Assembly (NCBI RefSeq): GCF_017590215.1
Contig: NZ_JAFFPK010000003.1
Coordinates: 1 to 53,628, forward strand
Direction of reading: 5' to 3'
Length of the DNA: 53,628 nucleotides
From: Clostridium sp. CCUG 7971
GTDB lineage: Bacteria; Bacillota; Clostridia; Peptostreptococcales; Peptostreptococcaceae
Shown: in pieces, positions 25,262 through 34,268 of the stretch
Position numbering within the stretch: the stretch's first letter is position 1
Layout of the letters: every line of letters begins with the position of its first letter
Program-made: the position numbers and the translations under genes
Notes under the pieces: model-generated
Databases searched by the model: none
Told to the model about the DNA's origin: nothing
The model's input: only the letters and a program-made list of their open reading frames with translations

Positions 25262-25391
25262 TTTTGAGCAACGGATGTGATCGAGCGAAGTCGAAATAAC
25301 TCGCCAATACATTGCTCAAGTGTCATATCGTTGGCGACATGAGCGAAGCGAATCTTTGAGCCACGTGTGGGCGACACGAGCAACGCGAGTT
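25262..25391. repeat. GC-rich mosaic intergenic repeat, long copy
   Basis: About 130 bases of markedly higher GC lying directly against the stop codon of the amidase_6 gene. It contains TTTTGAGCAACGGA, then TCGTTGGCGACATGAGCGAAG, then GTGGGCGACACGAGCAACGC. The last two share the core GGCGACAyGAGCrAmGCGA, so the element is built from related units. Parts recur at 3905-3950 and 32483-32530. Confidence 0.7.
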
Positions 25392-25913
25392 TTACCAATT
25401 ATAATATCCTAATATTTTTATATATCTTCTTTCTCCTTCTTTTAAACTTAATGGGTAATTAAGTAAATCATATGTGTGTTGACTTATAAGATAATCAATT
25501 AAATACTCTCCTTCTAAAATTATATCTGTAACTATCATAGTATGATATGCTCTGCCTTCATATACAAGCTGAACTATATCTCCTAGCTCAAGCTCATTAT
25601 AATTAGCTAGCCTTGCATATATACCAAAGTTTTGAGTATTTTCATTGTTATTTCCTATTATATATTTGTAAAATGGTTCTGCTGCTGTCCATGTAGGTGT
25701 CCTTGAATATTCACTATACCAGTACCATTTTTTTAGCACATCAGTTCCATCATTATCAAATGGTATGTTTCCAGCTTTTATAGCCTGAGATATAAAATTA
25801 GTACAGTCTCCACCATAGTTTTCGTAATTTGCATATGCTGGATTATGTGATAATGCCCATCTTTGAGCATAATCTACTGCTTTTTCTCTATCATACCTTT
25901 GTAATTCTTTCAT
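25392..25913 (-). CDS. Amidase_6-type cysteine hydrolase
   Basis: A 173-residue protein of the putative amidase domain family (Amidase_6), related to NlpC/P60-like folds. The N-terminal YDREKAVDYAQRWAL is typical. The probable nucleophile is C37 in YGGDCTNFISQAI, and the histidine is in RAYHTMIVTD. It has no signal peptide, although family members are often secreted or found in spores. GGGGGG precedes the ATG, a Shine-Dalgarno shared with the exported wall proteins of this window. It lies 19 bases downstream of the DUF3298-like gene and is probably its operon partner. Confidence 0.85.
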   Translation of the reverse strand: MKELQRYDREKAVDYAQRWALSHNPAYANYENYGGDCTNFISQAIKAGNIPFDNDGTDVLKKWYWYSEYSRTPTWTAAEPFYKYIIGNNNENTQNFGIYARLANYNELELGDIVQLVYEGRAYHTMIVTDIILEGEYLIDYLISQHTYDLLNYPLSLKEGERRYIKILGYYNW

Positions 25914-25932
25914 ATATATCCCCCCTCTTAAA

Positions 25933-26619
25933 TTAATTTGTTTTGCATATATTATTTATTGTATATTCACTTAAATAATCTTTGTATTCTTCAAATAAAA
26001 TTTTAAATTCTGTAAAATAAGAACACCTTTTACTCATTTCATAACTAGAAAATGAAACTGTAATTCCGTCTTCTTCAATATAAAATACTTGATTATTATC
26101 GATACCTAAAAAATCATCATAGCTATAGAGTGATTCACCATCATTTTCATAGCTATAAACAATTTCATTATCATCTATACTTTCACAAATTTCTTCTGTA
26201 TTTTCAATAATCTCTAATATTTTATTATTAATTAAATCTATATAATTAACATCTTGTTTAAATATATCTCTTAATTTAATTTCTTTTTCTAAACTTATAT
26301 CATAATTATAAGAATTTACATAAGTTATATCGTATAATCCTATTAATTGTGAGAATTCTATAGGTATACTAATAATATTATTTTGATTAAAAGTTACTCT
26401 ATATTCAGTAACTGCATGAAATATATGATCGCTAATTCTAAACATACAATTATCTATTTCATAGCGCATTATGTCTTTAAAAGCTTTTATATCTTCATAT
26501 ATTGCTTGATTTATATGTTTAATAATATTATTTTCTTCATGTTTAATAACTGGATAGTTTATGTTGTACCTAACCAATTTACCTTCATCTTCTATCACAT
26601 ATTTATTTATGGATAGCAT
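25933..26619 (-). CDS. DUF3298-like protein of unknown function
   Basis: A 228-residue acidic protein. The arrangement (beta-rich N-terminal half with YNINYPVIK, FRISDHIFHAVTEYRV and YDISLEKEIKLRDIFK, then EEDGITVSFSSYEMS) fits the DUF4163/DUF3298 architecture seen in RsiV-like and PdaC-like proteins. It has no membrane anchor or catalytic domain. The ATG at 26619 follows AGGAGG with 6 bases spacing; upstream in-frame ATGs at 26637 and 26625 overlap or abut that site. It is followed by the amidase_6 gene and is divergent from the LCP gene. Confidence 0.75.
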   Translation of the reverse strand: MLSINKYVIEDEGKLVRYNINYPVIKHEENNIIKHINQAIYEDIKAFKDIMRYEIDNCMFRISDHIFHAVTEYRVTFNQNNIISIPIEFSQLIGLYDITYVNSYNYDISLEKEIKLRDIFKQDVNYIDLINNKILEIIENTEEICESIDDNEIVYSYENDGESLYSYDDFLGIDNNQVFYIEEDGITVSFSSYEMSKRCSYFTEFKILFEEYKDYLSEYTINNICKTN

Positions 26620-26824
26620 AAGCATCCTCCTATTCATAGTTAATGTTATTTTAGATACATCACTAAATTCAATTTTGTGTATATTATTTAATATGAATAG
26701 TGCAAAGTTTTTGTTATATATTCATTGTATTTTTTTTGTAATACATATTCTATTGAATATATTTGTATATTTTAATATAATAAAATGTATATCATTGAAA
26801 AAAAACAAGAAAGAAGGGATTAAT

Positions 26825-27820
26825 TTGTCGAAAAAAAGCAATAAAGGGTTAAAAAGGCTTGTTATACTTTTAATCGTTTTAGTATTAGCCTTCCCTGCTG
26901 CCGCTTTTGGATATGTTTATTTTAAATTAAATTCTATACATGACTCTAGTGCAGATCAATCTATATTAGATAATTTAAACTTTAAAAATGAGAAGGGCAT
27001 AACTAACATATTATTAGCTGGAACAGATGGTAGACCTGGAGAAAAAAATTCAAGATCTGATGCTATGATGATACTTACTGTAGACAATAAAAACAAAAGT
27101 CTTAAGCTTACATCATTAGCCCGTGATTCTTATGTTGATATACCAGGACATGGAAAGCAAAAACTTACTCATGCCTACGTATATGGAGGAATAAACTTAT
27201 TAACTGAAACTATAGAAAAAAACTTTGATTTAGATATACAAAACTATGCTGTAGTTGACTTTTTCTCTTTCATGGATATAGTTGATGCATTAGGCGGAGT
27301 TAGCGTCGAAGTTAAGAAAGATGAATTAAAAGAGTTAAACAAATTTATACCTGAGACATATGCTTGGAATGAAAGTTCTGACAAAGGTTCTATAGAATAT
27401 GTAAATAGCGCTGGAAAACAAACTTTAAATGGATATCAAACTTTAGCATTCTCTCGTATTAGAAAAAATGATACTGCAATGGAAAGAGATAGAAGACAAA
27501 GAGAAGTTATTGAAGGTTTAATAAGTGGAGTTAATGATTTACCTATTACTAAATATCCTAATTTAGTTGATACAATACTTCCATATGTTAAAACTAACAT
27601 GAAACCAACTCAAATACTTGCTCTTGGTGGAAAAGTTTTAAGTATAGGAGACCTTAGTATAAAACAAATGGAATTCCCTATTGATGATGATGTTCATAGT
27701 AAAGGTGGAATATTAGGAAAAGCTGGTTGGGTTTTACAATTTAAACCAGATACACTAGACATACTTCACGATTTTATATTTAAAAACATAATGCCTAAAG
27801 ACAATGAAAAATTAAAATAA
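26825..27820 (+). CDS. LytR-CpsA-Psr (LCP) family wall-polymer ligase
   Basis: A 331-residue membrane-anchored enzyme with a basic N-terminus SKKSNKGLKR, one helix (about 12-34) and an extracellular LCP domain. Conserved pieces are ILLAGTDGRPG, RSDAMMILTVD, LTSLARDSYVDIPG, KLTHAYVYGG and ALAFSRIRKND-like TLAFSRIRKND. LCP proteins transfer lipid-linked polymers to peptidoglycan. With the adjacent polymer locus, attaching that polymer is the natural role, as for LcpA/LcpB in C. difficile. I choose TTG at 26825 with AGAAGGGATTAA upstream; longer frames run into the divergent gene. It ends at a bidirectional terminator. Confidence 0.92.
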   Translation: MSKKSNKGLKRLVILLIVLVLAFPAAAFGYVYFKLNSIHDSSADQSILDNLNFKNEKGITNILLAGTDGRPGEKNSRSDAMMILTVDNKNKSLKLTSLARDSYVDIPGHGKQKLTHAYVYGGINLLTETIEKNFDLDIQNYAVVDFFSFMDIVDALGGVSVEVKKDELKELNKFIPETYAWNESSDKGSIEYVNSAGKQTLNGYQTLAFSRIRKNDTAMERDRRQREVIEGLISGVNDLPITKYPNLVDTILPYVKTNMKPTQILALGGKVLSIGDLSIKQMEFPIDDDVHSKGGILGKAGWVLQFKPDTLDILHDFIFKNIMPKDNEKLK

Positions 27821-27825
27821 ATATT

Positions 27826-27871
27826 AAAAGGTATGAAATAGAATTTAACTTCTAATTTCATACCTTTTTTA
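27826..27871. terminator. Bidirectional terminator between LCP and Cwp19-like genes
   Basis: AAAAGGTATGAAAT and TTTCATACCTTTTTT form a stem around a loop of about 15 bases. It lies between convergent genes, with an A run and a T run on the two sides. Confidence 0.8.
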
Positions 27872-27879
27872 ATTATAAA

Positions 27880-29967
27880 CTATTTTAATAAGTTTAAAAT
27901 ACTATTAAATGTATTTTGGTTAATGCCTCCACCAACTTGATATACTAAGTTAGTAGATCTTGGTTCTAAAACTGTCTTTTGAGTTGAATTAATGCTATTT
28001 CCTCCTAATACTATTGGAGATTTAAGTTTTGATGCTAAAGGTCCGGCAGCTAATGCATCTACTAATATATCACCTTTTGTTACAAGTACTGAATTATAAT
28101 TATTATTTGTATAGAATTTTTGCATTACTTTAGCATTAGTTTCATATCTATTTTGTCCATAAATTCTATTGTTTACTATATTGTTAGTAGTTATAGAGTT
28201 TATTTTATTTACAACAGAATTTCCTAAAACTGTTTCTCCACCTATAAAGTAAGCATCTTGTAAGTGATTACTTTTTAACCATTCATAAGTGTCATTATTT
28301 AAACTATCTTTATTTGATAATATTATTGGTTGCTTATCTTCACCAGCTTTAGAAGCAATTGATAATGCATCAGCTTCTCCTATTCCACCAGCTATGTATA
28401 CTTTGTTTATATCCTGAGTTTTACTTATTTCTTTAGCTACATTAAGTGATGTTTCATATCTATTTAATCCACCTACTCTATTTACATTAGCACTTGGGAG
28501 TGTACTTTTAACTTCACTTACTATATTATTATTAACTACAGCATTTCCGCCTATTACTATTATATTATTAGGCTTTAATCTAAGTAGTTCAGCTTTAGTA
28601 GATTCATGTACATTGTTCTTATCTACTAGTAATATTGGTGCATTTTTAGTAGTTGCAAGTGGTGTTGCAGTTACCCCATCAACTAAAGAGTATGCACTTG
28701 TAAGAACTACAGTATCTGAACCATCATTCCACCCTTCTTTACTTATTTTAACTGCTGTATCAAATCTTCTTTCTCCTTCAAGTTTTTTAACTGGAACAGA
28801 AGGTATTGGATTATTTATGTATAAATTTTTCATATCTTCTTGTAGTTTAGTATTTCTTATAATATCTCTTGCTGAGAAATATATACTACCTTTTACTTCA
28901 CTATATTTTCTATTTAAATTTATTTGATCTTTTATTTCTGCCGCTATGTTTTGGTTAGAGTTACTTGCTTCTCCTTGCTTATATACTCCTTGCCCTATGT
29001 ATAAATCAACATTGGTTCCTTTTACTTCATTAGCCCACCAAGGAATTAACTTTGAATAATCAGCAGCTTTTGTTCCTATTGGCCAATATACCTGAGGAGT
29101 AATATAATCAACTAAACCTTGTCTTATCCAAGCTCTTGTATCTGCATAATCATATGAGTAACTTTCAGCTCCACTAGTATCTGAACCTGTTGAATCATTT
29201 CCTTTATTTCTCCATATACCTCTTGGACTAACTCCAAACCTTACATTTGACTTTATACTTTTAATAGATGACTTAACTTCTCTTAATAAAGTATTTACAT
29301 TTTCTCTTCTCCAGTCACCTCTATCTTTTCCATTTCCATATTTATTATATGCATCATCATCGTTTATTCCACCTGTATAGAAATAGTCATCAAAATGTAC
29401 TCCATCTACATTATACTTTCTTACTACTTCAGATACAGTGTCTACTACATGTTTTCTAACTTCTGGTAATCCTGGATTGTATATTAATGATTTTCCATTG
29501 TTTAATACCCAACCTGGATTTAATCTTGCTGGATGGTTTGAAGCTAATTTACTTGTGTCAGTACCTGATGTTGTTATTCTATATGGATTAAACCATGCAT
29601 GAAACTCCATACCTCTTTTATGAGCTTCATCTATTAGAAATGGTAATGGATCATATCCTGGATTTTTGCCTTGCGTTCCAGTTAATACATCTGACCATGG
29701 ATTTATACTTGATTGGTATAAGGCATCTGCCTTTGGTCTTACTTGCACTACTACTGCATTTATTCCCGTACTCTTTAACTTATCTAATAAATCTGTATAC
29801 TCTTTCTTTTGCTGAGTTTGATTGTTCTTTGTCTTAGGCCAGTCCATATTGTAAACTGTAGATACCCAAGCAGCTCTCATCTCTTCATTGCTCGCTGCAA
29901 ATGTATCTAAACTAAGTGCTGTAAATATCATAACTAGCGATAACATTAATATTTTTAATTTCCTCAT
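27880..29967 (-). CDS. cwp19: Cwp19-like cell-wall lytic enzyme: GHL10 domain plus three CWB2 repeats
   Basis: A 695-residue secreted wall protein. The signal peptide is residues 1-24. The glycoside-hydrolase-like GHL10 (DUF187) domain is about 28-390: EEMRAAWVSTVYNMDWP, VVVQVRPKADALY, EFHAWFNPYRI, DGVHFDDYFY and FGVSPRGIW. Three CWB2 repeats follow (about 393-690), each with a (R/E)RF/RYET motif and IGG or VGG. The architecture and place match Cwp19 of C. difficile, shown there to be a peptidoglycan lytic transglycosylase; activity here is inferred. GGGGGG precedes the ATG. Anchoring is expected through the CWB2-polymer interaction. Confidence 0.94.
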   Translation of the reverse strand: MRKLKILMLSLVMIFTALSLDTFAASNEEMRAAWVSTVYNMDWPKTKNNQTQQKKEYTDLLDKLKSTGINAVVVQVRPKADALYQSSINPWSDVLTGTQGKNPGYDPLPFLIDEAHKRGMEFHAWFNPYRITTSGTDTSKLASNHPARLNPGWVLNNGKSLIYNPGLPEVRKHVVDTVSEVVRKYNVDGVHFDDYFYTGGINDDDAYNKYGNGKDRGDWRRENVNTLLREVKSSIKSIKSNVRFGVSPRGIWRNKGNDSTGSDTSGAESYSYDYADTRAWIRQGLVDYITPQVYWPIGTKAADYSKLIPWWANEVKGTNVDLYIGQGVYKQGEASNSNQNIAAEIKDQINLNRKYSEVKGSIYFSARDIIRNTKLQEDMKNLYINNPIPSVPVKKLEGERRFDTAVKISKEGWNDGSDTVVLTSAYSLVDGVTATPLATTKNAPILLVDKNNVHESTKAELLRLKPNNIIVIGGNAVVNNNIVSEVKSTLPSANVNRVGGLNRYETSLNVAKEISKTQDINKVYIAGGIGEADALSIASKAGEDKQPIILSNKDSLNNDTYEWLKSNHLQDAYFIGGETVLGNSVVNKINSITTNNIVNNRIYGQNRYETNAKVMQKFYTNNNYNSVLVTKGDILVDALAAGPLASKLKSPIVLGGNSINSTQKTVLEPRSTNLVYQVGGGINQNTFNSILNLLK

Positions 29968-30097
29968 TGCTTCCCCCCATCAAATTTCTTATATTTTCTA
30001 CAAAGTGTTACAATATAGAGTATACATAAACAAAATATTCTAGTCAAATGATAAAAGTTGATAAATATTTGATACAATTTGAAATTAATAAAATATA

Positions 30098-30126
30098 AAA
30101 AGCAGTAGATAATAAATCTACTGCTT
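30098..30126 (-). terminator. Terminator of the NlpC/P60 gene
   Basis: AAGCAGTAGAT and ATCTACTGCTT form a stem with a 5-base loop followed by T's on the minus strand. It lies just past the stop codon. Confidence 0.85.
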
Positions 30127-30132
30127 CATATA

Positions 30133-30891
30133 TTATAATATACGTTTTGCGCTTACATATGTTCTTGAATAGTATCCTGAGTTAATCTTATCGATTTTAA
30201 CATTTTCACCAGGTCTTGGAGAGTGTACCATCTTAGAATCTCCTATATAAATACCCACGTGATTTATACCATTTCCTGCAGATGAGAAGAATAGTAAGTC
30301 TCCAGCTTTTAAGTCTTTTTTACTAACTGACTTGCCAACTTTAGCTTGCTCTCTTGACGATCTTGGTAACTTTACATTTGCTCCATTTTTATATGCATAT
30401 GAAGTAAGTCCTGAACAATCAAATGCACTAGGTCCTCCAGCTCCCCATTTATACGGTTTGCCCATTTGTTTTTTTGCTATATCTATAGTCTTATCTACTT
30501 TAGATATGTTTGTATTAGTATTGATAGTTGTATTAGAATTTTGAATATTTATGTATGAACCACTAGCCCATCCTACTACTCCATTTGATAGCTTTACTTT
30601 ATACCATCCATTGCTACCTTTCTCTAATATATTTACAGTTTCATTAGTGTACGCTTTTCCTACAATAGAATGTTTGGTACTTGCTCCACTTCTAATATTT
30701 AAATAGTCACATGGCTTGATTTTACCTGTTTGAGTGTTAGATCTTGTATAAGACTGTGATAAAACAGTTTCTTTAGGAAGTGCATAAGATGTTTCTAAAT
30801 TTTGCCCTATATAAATAAAACTTGAAAGCATTGTTATAGTAATTACTTTAGGTAATACATTTTTAGTAAATTGCCTCTTTTTTATTCCCAT
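30133..30891 (-). CDS. Secreted SH3b-NlpC/P60 endopeptidase
   Basis: A 252-residue peptidoglycan hydrolase. The signal sequence is near residues 12-36. An SH3b domain (about 58-118: CDYLNIRSGASTKHSIVG and GWASGSYIN) precedes the NlpC/P60 catalytic domain (about 135-252). The catalytic cysteine is in AFDCSGLTSYAY and the histidine in NHVGIYIG, with H in KMVHSPRPGE as a further conserved residue. It probably cuts gamma-D-Glu-diamino acid bonds. GGGGGG precedes the ATG. It lies between the Cwp19-like gene and the polymer operon, as a homologue does in C. difficile. Confidence 0.94.
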   Translation of the reverse strand: MGIKKRQFTKNVLPKVITITMLSSFIYIGQNLETSYALPKETVLSQSYTRSNTQTGKIKPCDYLNIRSGASTKHSIVGKAYTNETVNILEKGSNGWYKVKLSNGVVGWASGSYINIQNSNTTINTNTNISKVDKTIDIAKKQMGKPYKWGAGGPSAFDCSGLTSYAYKNGANVKLPRSSREQAKVGKSVSKKDLKAGDLLFFSSAGNGINHVGIYIGDSKMVHSPRPGENVKIDKINSGYYSRTYVSAKRIL

Positions 30892-31093
30892 AATTCCCCC
30901 CTTAAAATTCTAGATAATATAATTTTAGTATATTTTTACATTTTTTTCAATATTTTAATCATATTATATAATTTCAAGACTAAATTTAAATAAAATTATT
31001 ATATGCGAATATTCAAAATATGTTACTTTTTTGTAACTCATTAACATGCTGTATTATCTTACATTTAAACTTATTCTACTTTTATTATTTAAT

Positions 31094-31143
31094 AAATAAA
31101 GCTTAGCTAATAAGTTTAAGTTTTATTAACTAAGCTTTATTTT
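31094..31143 (-). terminator. Terminator at the end of the polymer operon
   Basis: AAATAAAGCTTAGcTAATAAG-type arms pair with the complementary half ending in CTAAGCTTTATTT around a loop. It lies just past the ugd stop codon and closes the long minus-strand gene cluster. Confidence 0.75.
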
Positions 31144-31152
31144 AAATCATTA

Positions 31153-32447
31153 TTATCTACCTATAGAATAATATTCAATTCCTAAATTTTTCATTTTATC
31201 TAATCTATAGCAGTTTCTTCCATCAAATAATAACGCTCTTTTCATTTTATCCTTATATTTAGATAAGTCATAATCTACTATGTCTTTCCATTCTGTCATT
31301 ATAAAGCAAATTTCAGCACCTTCTATTGCTTCATCTATGCTTTCTGTATAAGATATAGTATCTTTAAAAATCTTTTTAGTATTTTCTATACCTATAGGAT
31401 CATATGCTACTACATTAGCTCCTCTTTCTATTAAATACTTAATATTAGGTATAGAAGGTGCTTCTCTTAAATCGTCAGTTCCTGGCTTAAAGGTAAGTCC
31501 TAGTATTGCTACTTTTACTCCATTAAAGCTATCAATTAGCTTAGATGCTTGTCTTACTAATTTAAGTTTTTGAGCCTCATTTACTTCTATTGCAGCTTTT
31601 ACAGTTTTAAGTTCATATCCATTGTAGTTCGATAACCAATGAAGAGCTTTTGTATCTTTAGGAAAACATGATCCTCCATATCCAATACCTGCTTTTAAGA
31701 ACTTATCTCCTATTCTATCATCATAGCTCATTCCTTTAGCTACATCTTCGATATTTGCTCCTACTATTTCACAAAGATTCGCTATATCATTCATAAAAGA
31801 TATTTTAAGGGCTAAAAAATCGTTTGATGCATACTTTATCATTTCTGCACTATTTCTATTAGTAACCACTATTGGTTGATTAAATGGTGCATATATTTCT
31901 TCTAATATATCTTTTGCCCATTCACTTTCAACACCTATTACTATTCTAGATGCATATAAAGTGTCTTTTACAGCAGTTCCTTGTGATAAAAACTCTGGAT
32001 TTGATGCAAGTTCAACTACTACATTATGTACTAAATTTTTTCTTATATATTTTTCAATTTCATCATTAGTTCCAATAGGTACAGTTGATTTAATTACTAC
32101 TAAAGTATCTTTAGTTATAGTTTGTGCTACTTGTTTAGCTACTTGCTTTATATAATCTAAATTAGCTGAACCATCACTTCTTTCAGGGGTTCCAACCGCT
32201 ATCATTATAACATCTGCATCTTCATAAGCACTTTTATAATTTGTTGTATAGTCTATTTTACCAAGCTCATAATTTTTAATCATAAGCTCCTCTAAACCTT
32301 CTTCATATATAGGCGATATTCCCGATTTCATACGTTCGATTTTTTTTCATCTATATCAACACATACTACATTGGGATTTCCTACTTCAGCCAAACACACC
32401 CCTGTTACTAGGCCTACATATCCCGTTCCAGCTATAGCAATTTTCAT
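31153..32447 (-). pseudogene. ugd: UDP-glucose 6-dehydrogenase, frameshifted in an A8 tract
   Basis: The intact gene would oxidise UDP-glucose to UDP-glucuronate. The ATG at 32447 (after GGAGGAG) opens [20 protein letters not shown], the NAD-binding Rossmann start, but the frame ends after 39 codons. The remaining 392 codons (31153-32331) continue in another phase with KSGISPIYEEGLEELM, NPEFLSQGTAV, catalytic cysteine in GYGGSCFPKDT and GLTFKPGTDDLREAPS. The break is at eight A's (T8 at 32340-32347 on the plus strand); a ninth A restores one continuous frame. The first frame's TGA overlaps the ATG at 32331 (ATGA). It may be a pseudogene, a slippage or phase-variable gene, or a base-calling error. 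Confidence 0.9.
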
Positions 32448-32482
32448 GCCTATCTCCTCCAAAAACTCATATTCATTCGTTT

Positions 32483-32530
32483 TAAGCCACTGTGTGGGCG
32501 ATAAACTTTCGCCAACGAGTATGCTTCATA
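32483..32530. repeat. GC-rich mosaic intergenic repeat, diverged copy
   Basis: AAGCCACTGTGTGGGCGATA followed by TTTCGCCAACGAGTATG. The first part matches GAGCCACGTGTGGGCGACA in the long copy, and the second is the complement of TCGTTGGCGA, also in that copy, so the two units here face each other. It fills most of the 92-base gap between a GT2 gene and ugd. Confidence 0.55.
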
Positions 32531-32539
32531 TTCGTAAAA

Positions 32540-33292
32540 CTACATTCTTTTCTTTATTGCATTAAATACATAAAAACAAAATACATATGAACTTTTTACT
32601 ATTCCTAAATTTTCTACATTTCTATATGTATTCCAAGTTCTTTTTAATGCTTTTATTTTATTACTAGATAAGGAGTCTCCTACTAATCTATAATTAACTA
32701 AATCTTGTTCTATTCCGTAGGCATATTTTTCTTTTCTAAGTAACTTTAACCATGTTGCAGTATCTTGTCCTCTTCTAACTAAAGGCATATCAAAATCTCC
32801 AACAATATCTCTATCTACAACTACTGTAGAACATCCTATTATAGTATTTTTAAGTAAACCTTCATAGTTTATCTTATATGGGGCCTTAGCTATTTTATTA
32901 GTTTTTGCTCCATCCTCTCTCATATATCTATATGATGTAAATGTAAATCCTCTGTTTTCTTTTAGCATATAATTCACTTGAACTTCTAGTTTATTTGGTT
33001 CCCATAAATCATCACTATCAACGAAAGCTATAAATCTACCTTTTGCATTTTTGATACCTGTATTTCTACTTACAGATGCACCGGAGTTTTTTTCAAGCTT
33101 TATATATTTTATTCTATCATCATTTTTTTGAAATTCTTTTATTATACTTGATGAGTTGTCATTTGAGCAGTCATCTACTAATAAAAGTTCCCAATTTTTA
33201 TATGATTGATTTTTTATTGATTCTATCGTGTCCGATAAAAATTTTTCTGCATTATATACAGGAGTAATTATCGATACTAAATGTTCATTCAT
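32540..33292 (-). CDS. GT2-family glycosyltransferase (TuaG-like)
   Basis: A 250-residue GT-A enzyme. LVSIITPVYNAEKFL opens the nucleotide-binding fold, ELLLVDDCSNDNS follows, and the metal-binding DxD-type motif is in FIAFVDSDDLWEPNK near residue 95. Its length and sequence are close to the GT2 at 34269-35018 and to TuaG of B. subtilis, which adds a sugar to an undecaprenyl-linked chain. It has no membrane segment. The donor sugar cannot be read. It is the last transferase before ugd in the polymer operon. Confidence 0.92.
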   Translation of the reverse strand: MNEHLVSIITPVYNAEKFLSDTIESIKNQSYKNWELLLVDDCSNDNSSSIIKEFQKNDDRIKYIKLEKNSGASVSRNTGIKNAKGRFIAFVDSDDLWEPNKLEVQVNYMLKENRGFTFTSYRYMREDGAKTNKIAKAPYKINYEGLLKNTIIGCSTVVVDRDIVGDFDMPLVRRGQDTATWLKLLRKEKYAYGIEQDLVNYRLVGDSLSSNKIKALKRTWNTYRNVENLGIVKSSYVFCFYVFNAIKKRM

Positions 33293-33344
33293 AATTTGTA
33301 CTCTCCCTTGTATAGCATTTATGATACTACTATACTGATTAAGT

Positions 33345-34247
33345 TTATTTAGCTATTAGTTTCTTTGATTTAGCAAATTTTAAGTATCCTAATGGGAATA
33401 ACATTATATACATACATTTATCAAATAATTTATTTATCTCTTTAAAGTAGCTACTTTCTGATAACAATGAATATCTAGCTAAATTTATATAGTTTTTTAA
33501 CCACATATATGGATACTTACTTATTTGGTAAGTATTTTGGTTTATTAAGTATAAAAATTCTAAGGCTCTTCCTTTTAAAGAACTTTTGCTCATAATATTT
33601 TGAGTTAATCCATCATCTAAATAATCTCTTATTATCATTGTTTTGTTTATACATTTGACCTTATAGTCTTTTGATATTTCATGCCATACTACACTCTCAG
33701 GCAAAAAATTTACTTCTTTTCGTTCTGGAAAAGGATACTTTTTTATTACATCAGTTAAAAGTACTAAACTTTTATCGCCTTTTACATTATATTTAAAGTA
33801 TAAGTCTGCAAAGTGGCAAATTTGATGTTCTTCAGGCATCTTAGTTCCTACTATCTCACCATTTGTATGTTCACAAAGTCCTACTACTCCACTTAAGTTA
33901 GTTTTATCTTCAATACTATTCCATTCATCAACTATAACTTGCAGCGAATCATTTACAAGCCCATCATCACTATCGACAATAAAAAATAATTCTCCACATG
34001 CATTTTTAACTCCAGTATTTATAGCAGTGTGCTTACCACCATTTTCCTTTTTTATATAATTTATATTTAATATATTTTCAGTTTTAAATTTATTTATCAA
34101 TTCTTCACTATTATCAGTACTTCCATCATCTACAATTAACCACTCAAAATCTTTGAATGTTTGATTTTTTAAATCGTTATATAATTTAGTTAATATATAA
34201 CCTCTATTGTATGTTGGAGTAAATATAGTAAATCTATATTTATACAT
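33345..34247 (-). CDS. GT2-family glycosyltransferase
   Basis: A 300-residue GT-A enzyme distinct from its TuaG-like neighbours. FTIFTPTYNRGYIL opens the fold, EWLIVDDGSTDNS follows, and the DxD-type motif is in LFFIVDSDDGLVND near residue 100. The C-terminal 130 residues are basic and hydrophobic and may sit on the membrane (GYLKFAKSKKLIAK at the end). AAAGGA precedes the ATG at a fairly long spacing. It lies 21 bases after the preceding GT2 gene, consistent with one transcript. Confidence 0.92.
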   Translation of the reverse strand: MYKYRFTIFTPTYNRGYILTKLYNDLKNQTFKDFEWLIVDDGSTDNSEELINKFKTENILNINYIKKENGGKHTAINTGVKNACGELFFIVDSDDGLVNDSLQVIVDEWNSIEDKTNLSGVVGLCEHTNGEIVGTKMPEEHQICHFADLYFKYNVKGDKSLVLLTDVIKKYPFPERKEVNFLPESVVWHEISKDYKVKCINKTMIIRDYLDDGLTQNIMSKSSLKGRALEFLYLINQNTYQISKYPYMWLKNYINLARYSLLSESSYFKEINKLFDKCMYIMLFPLGYLKFAKSKKLIAK

Positions 34248-34268
34248 TAATTAAGTCGTCCTTTCCTA

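Noticed and set aside
26561-26824. Upstream in-frame extension of the LCP gene by 88 codons
   Set aside because: It overlaps the divergent DUF3298-like gene start and the promoter spacer and would place two membrane helices before the normal one. The TTG at 26825 has a good ribosome site and gives the standard LCP N-terminus.
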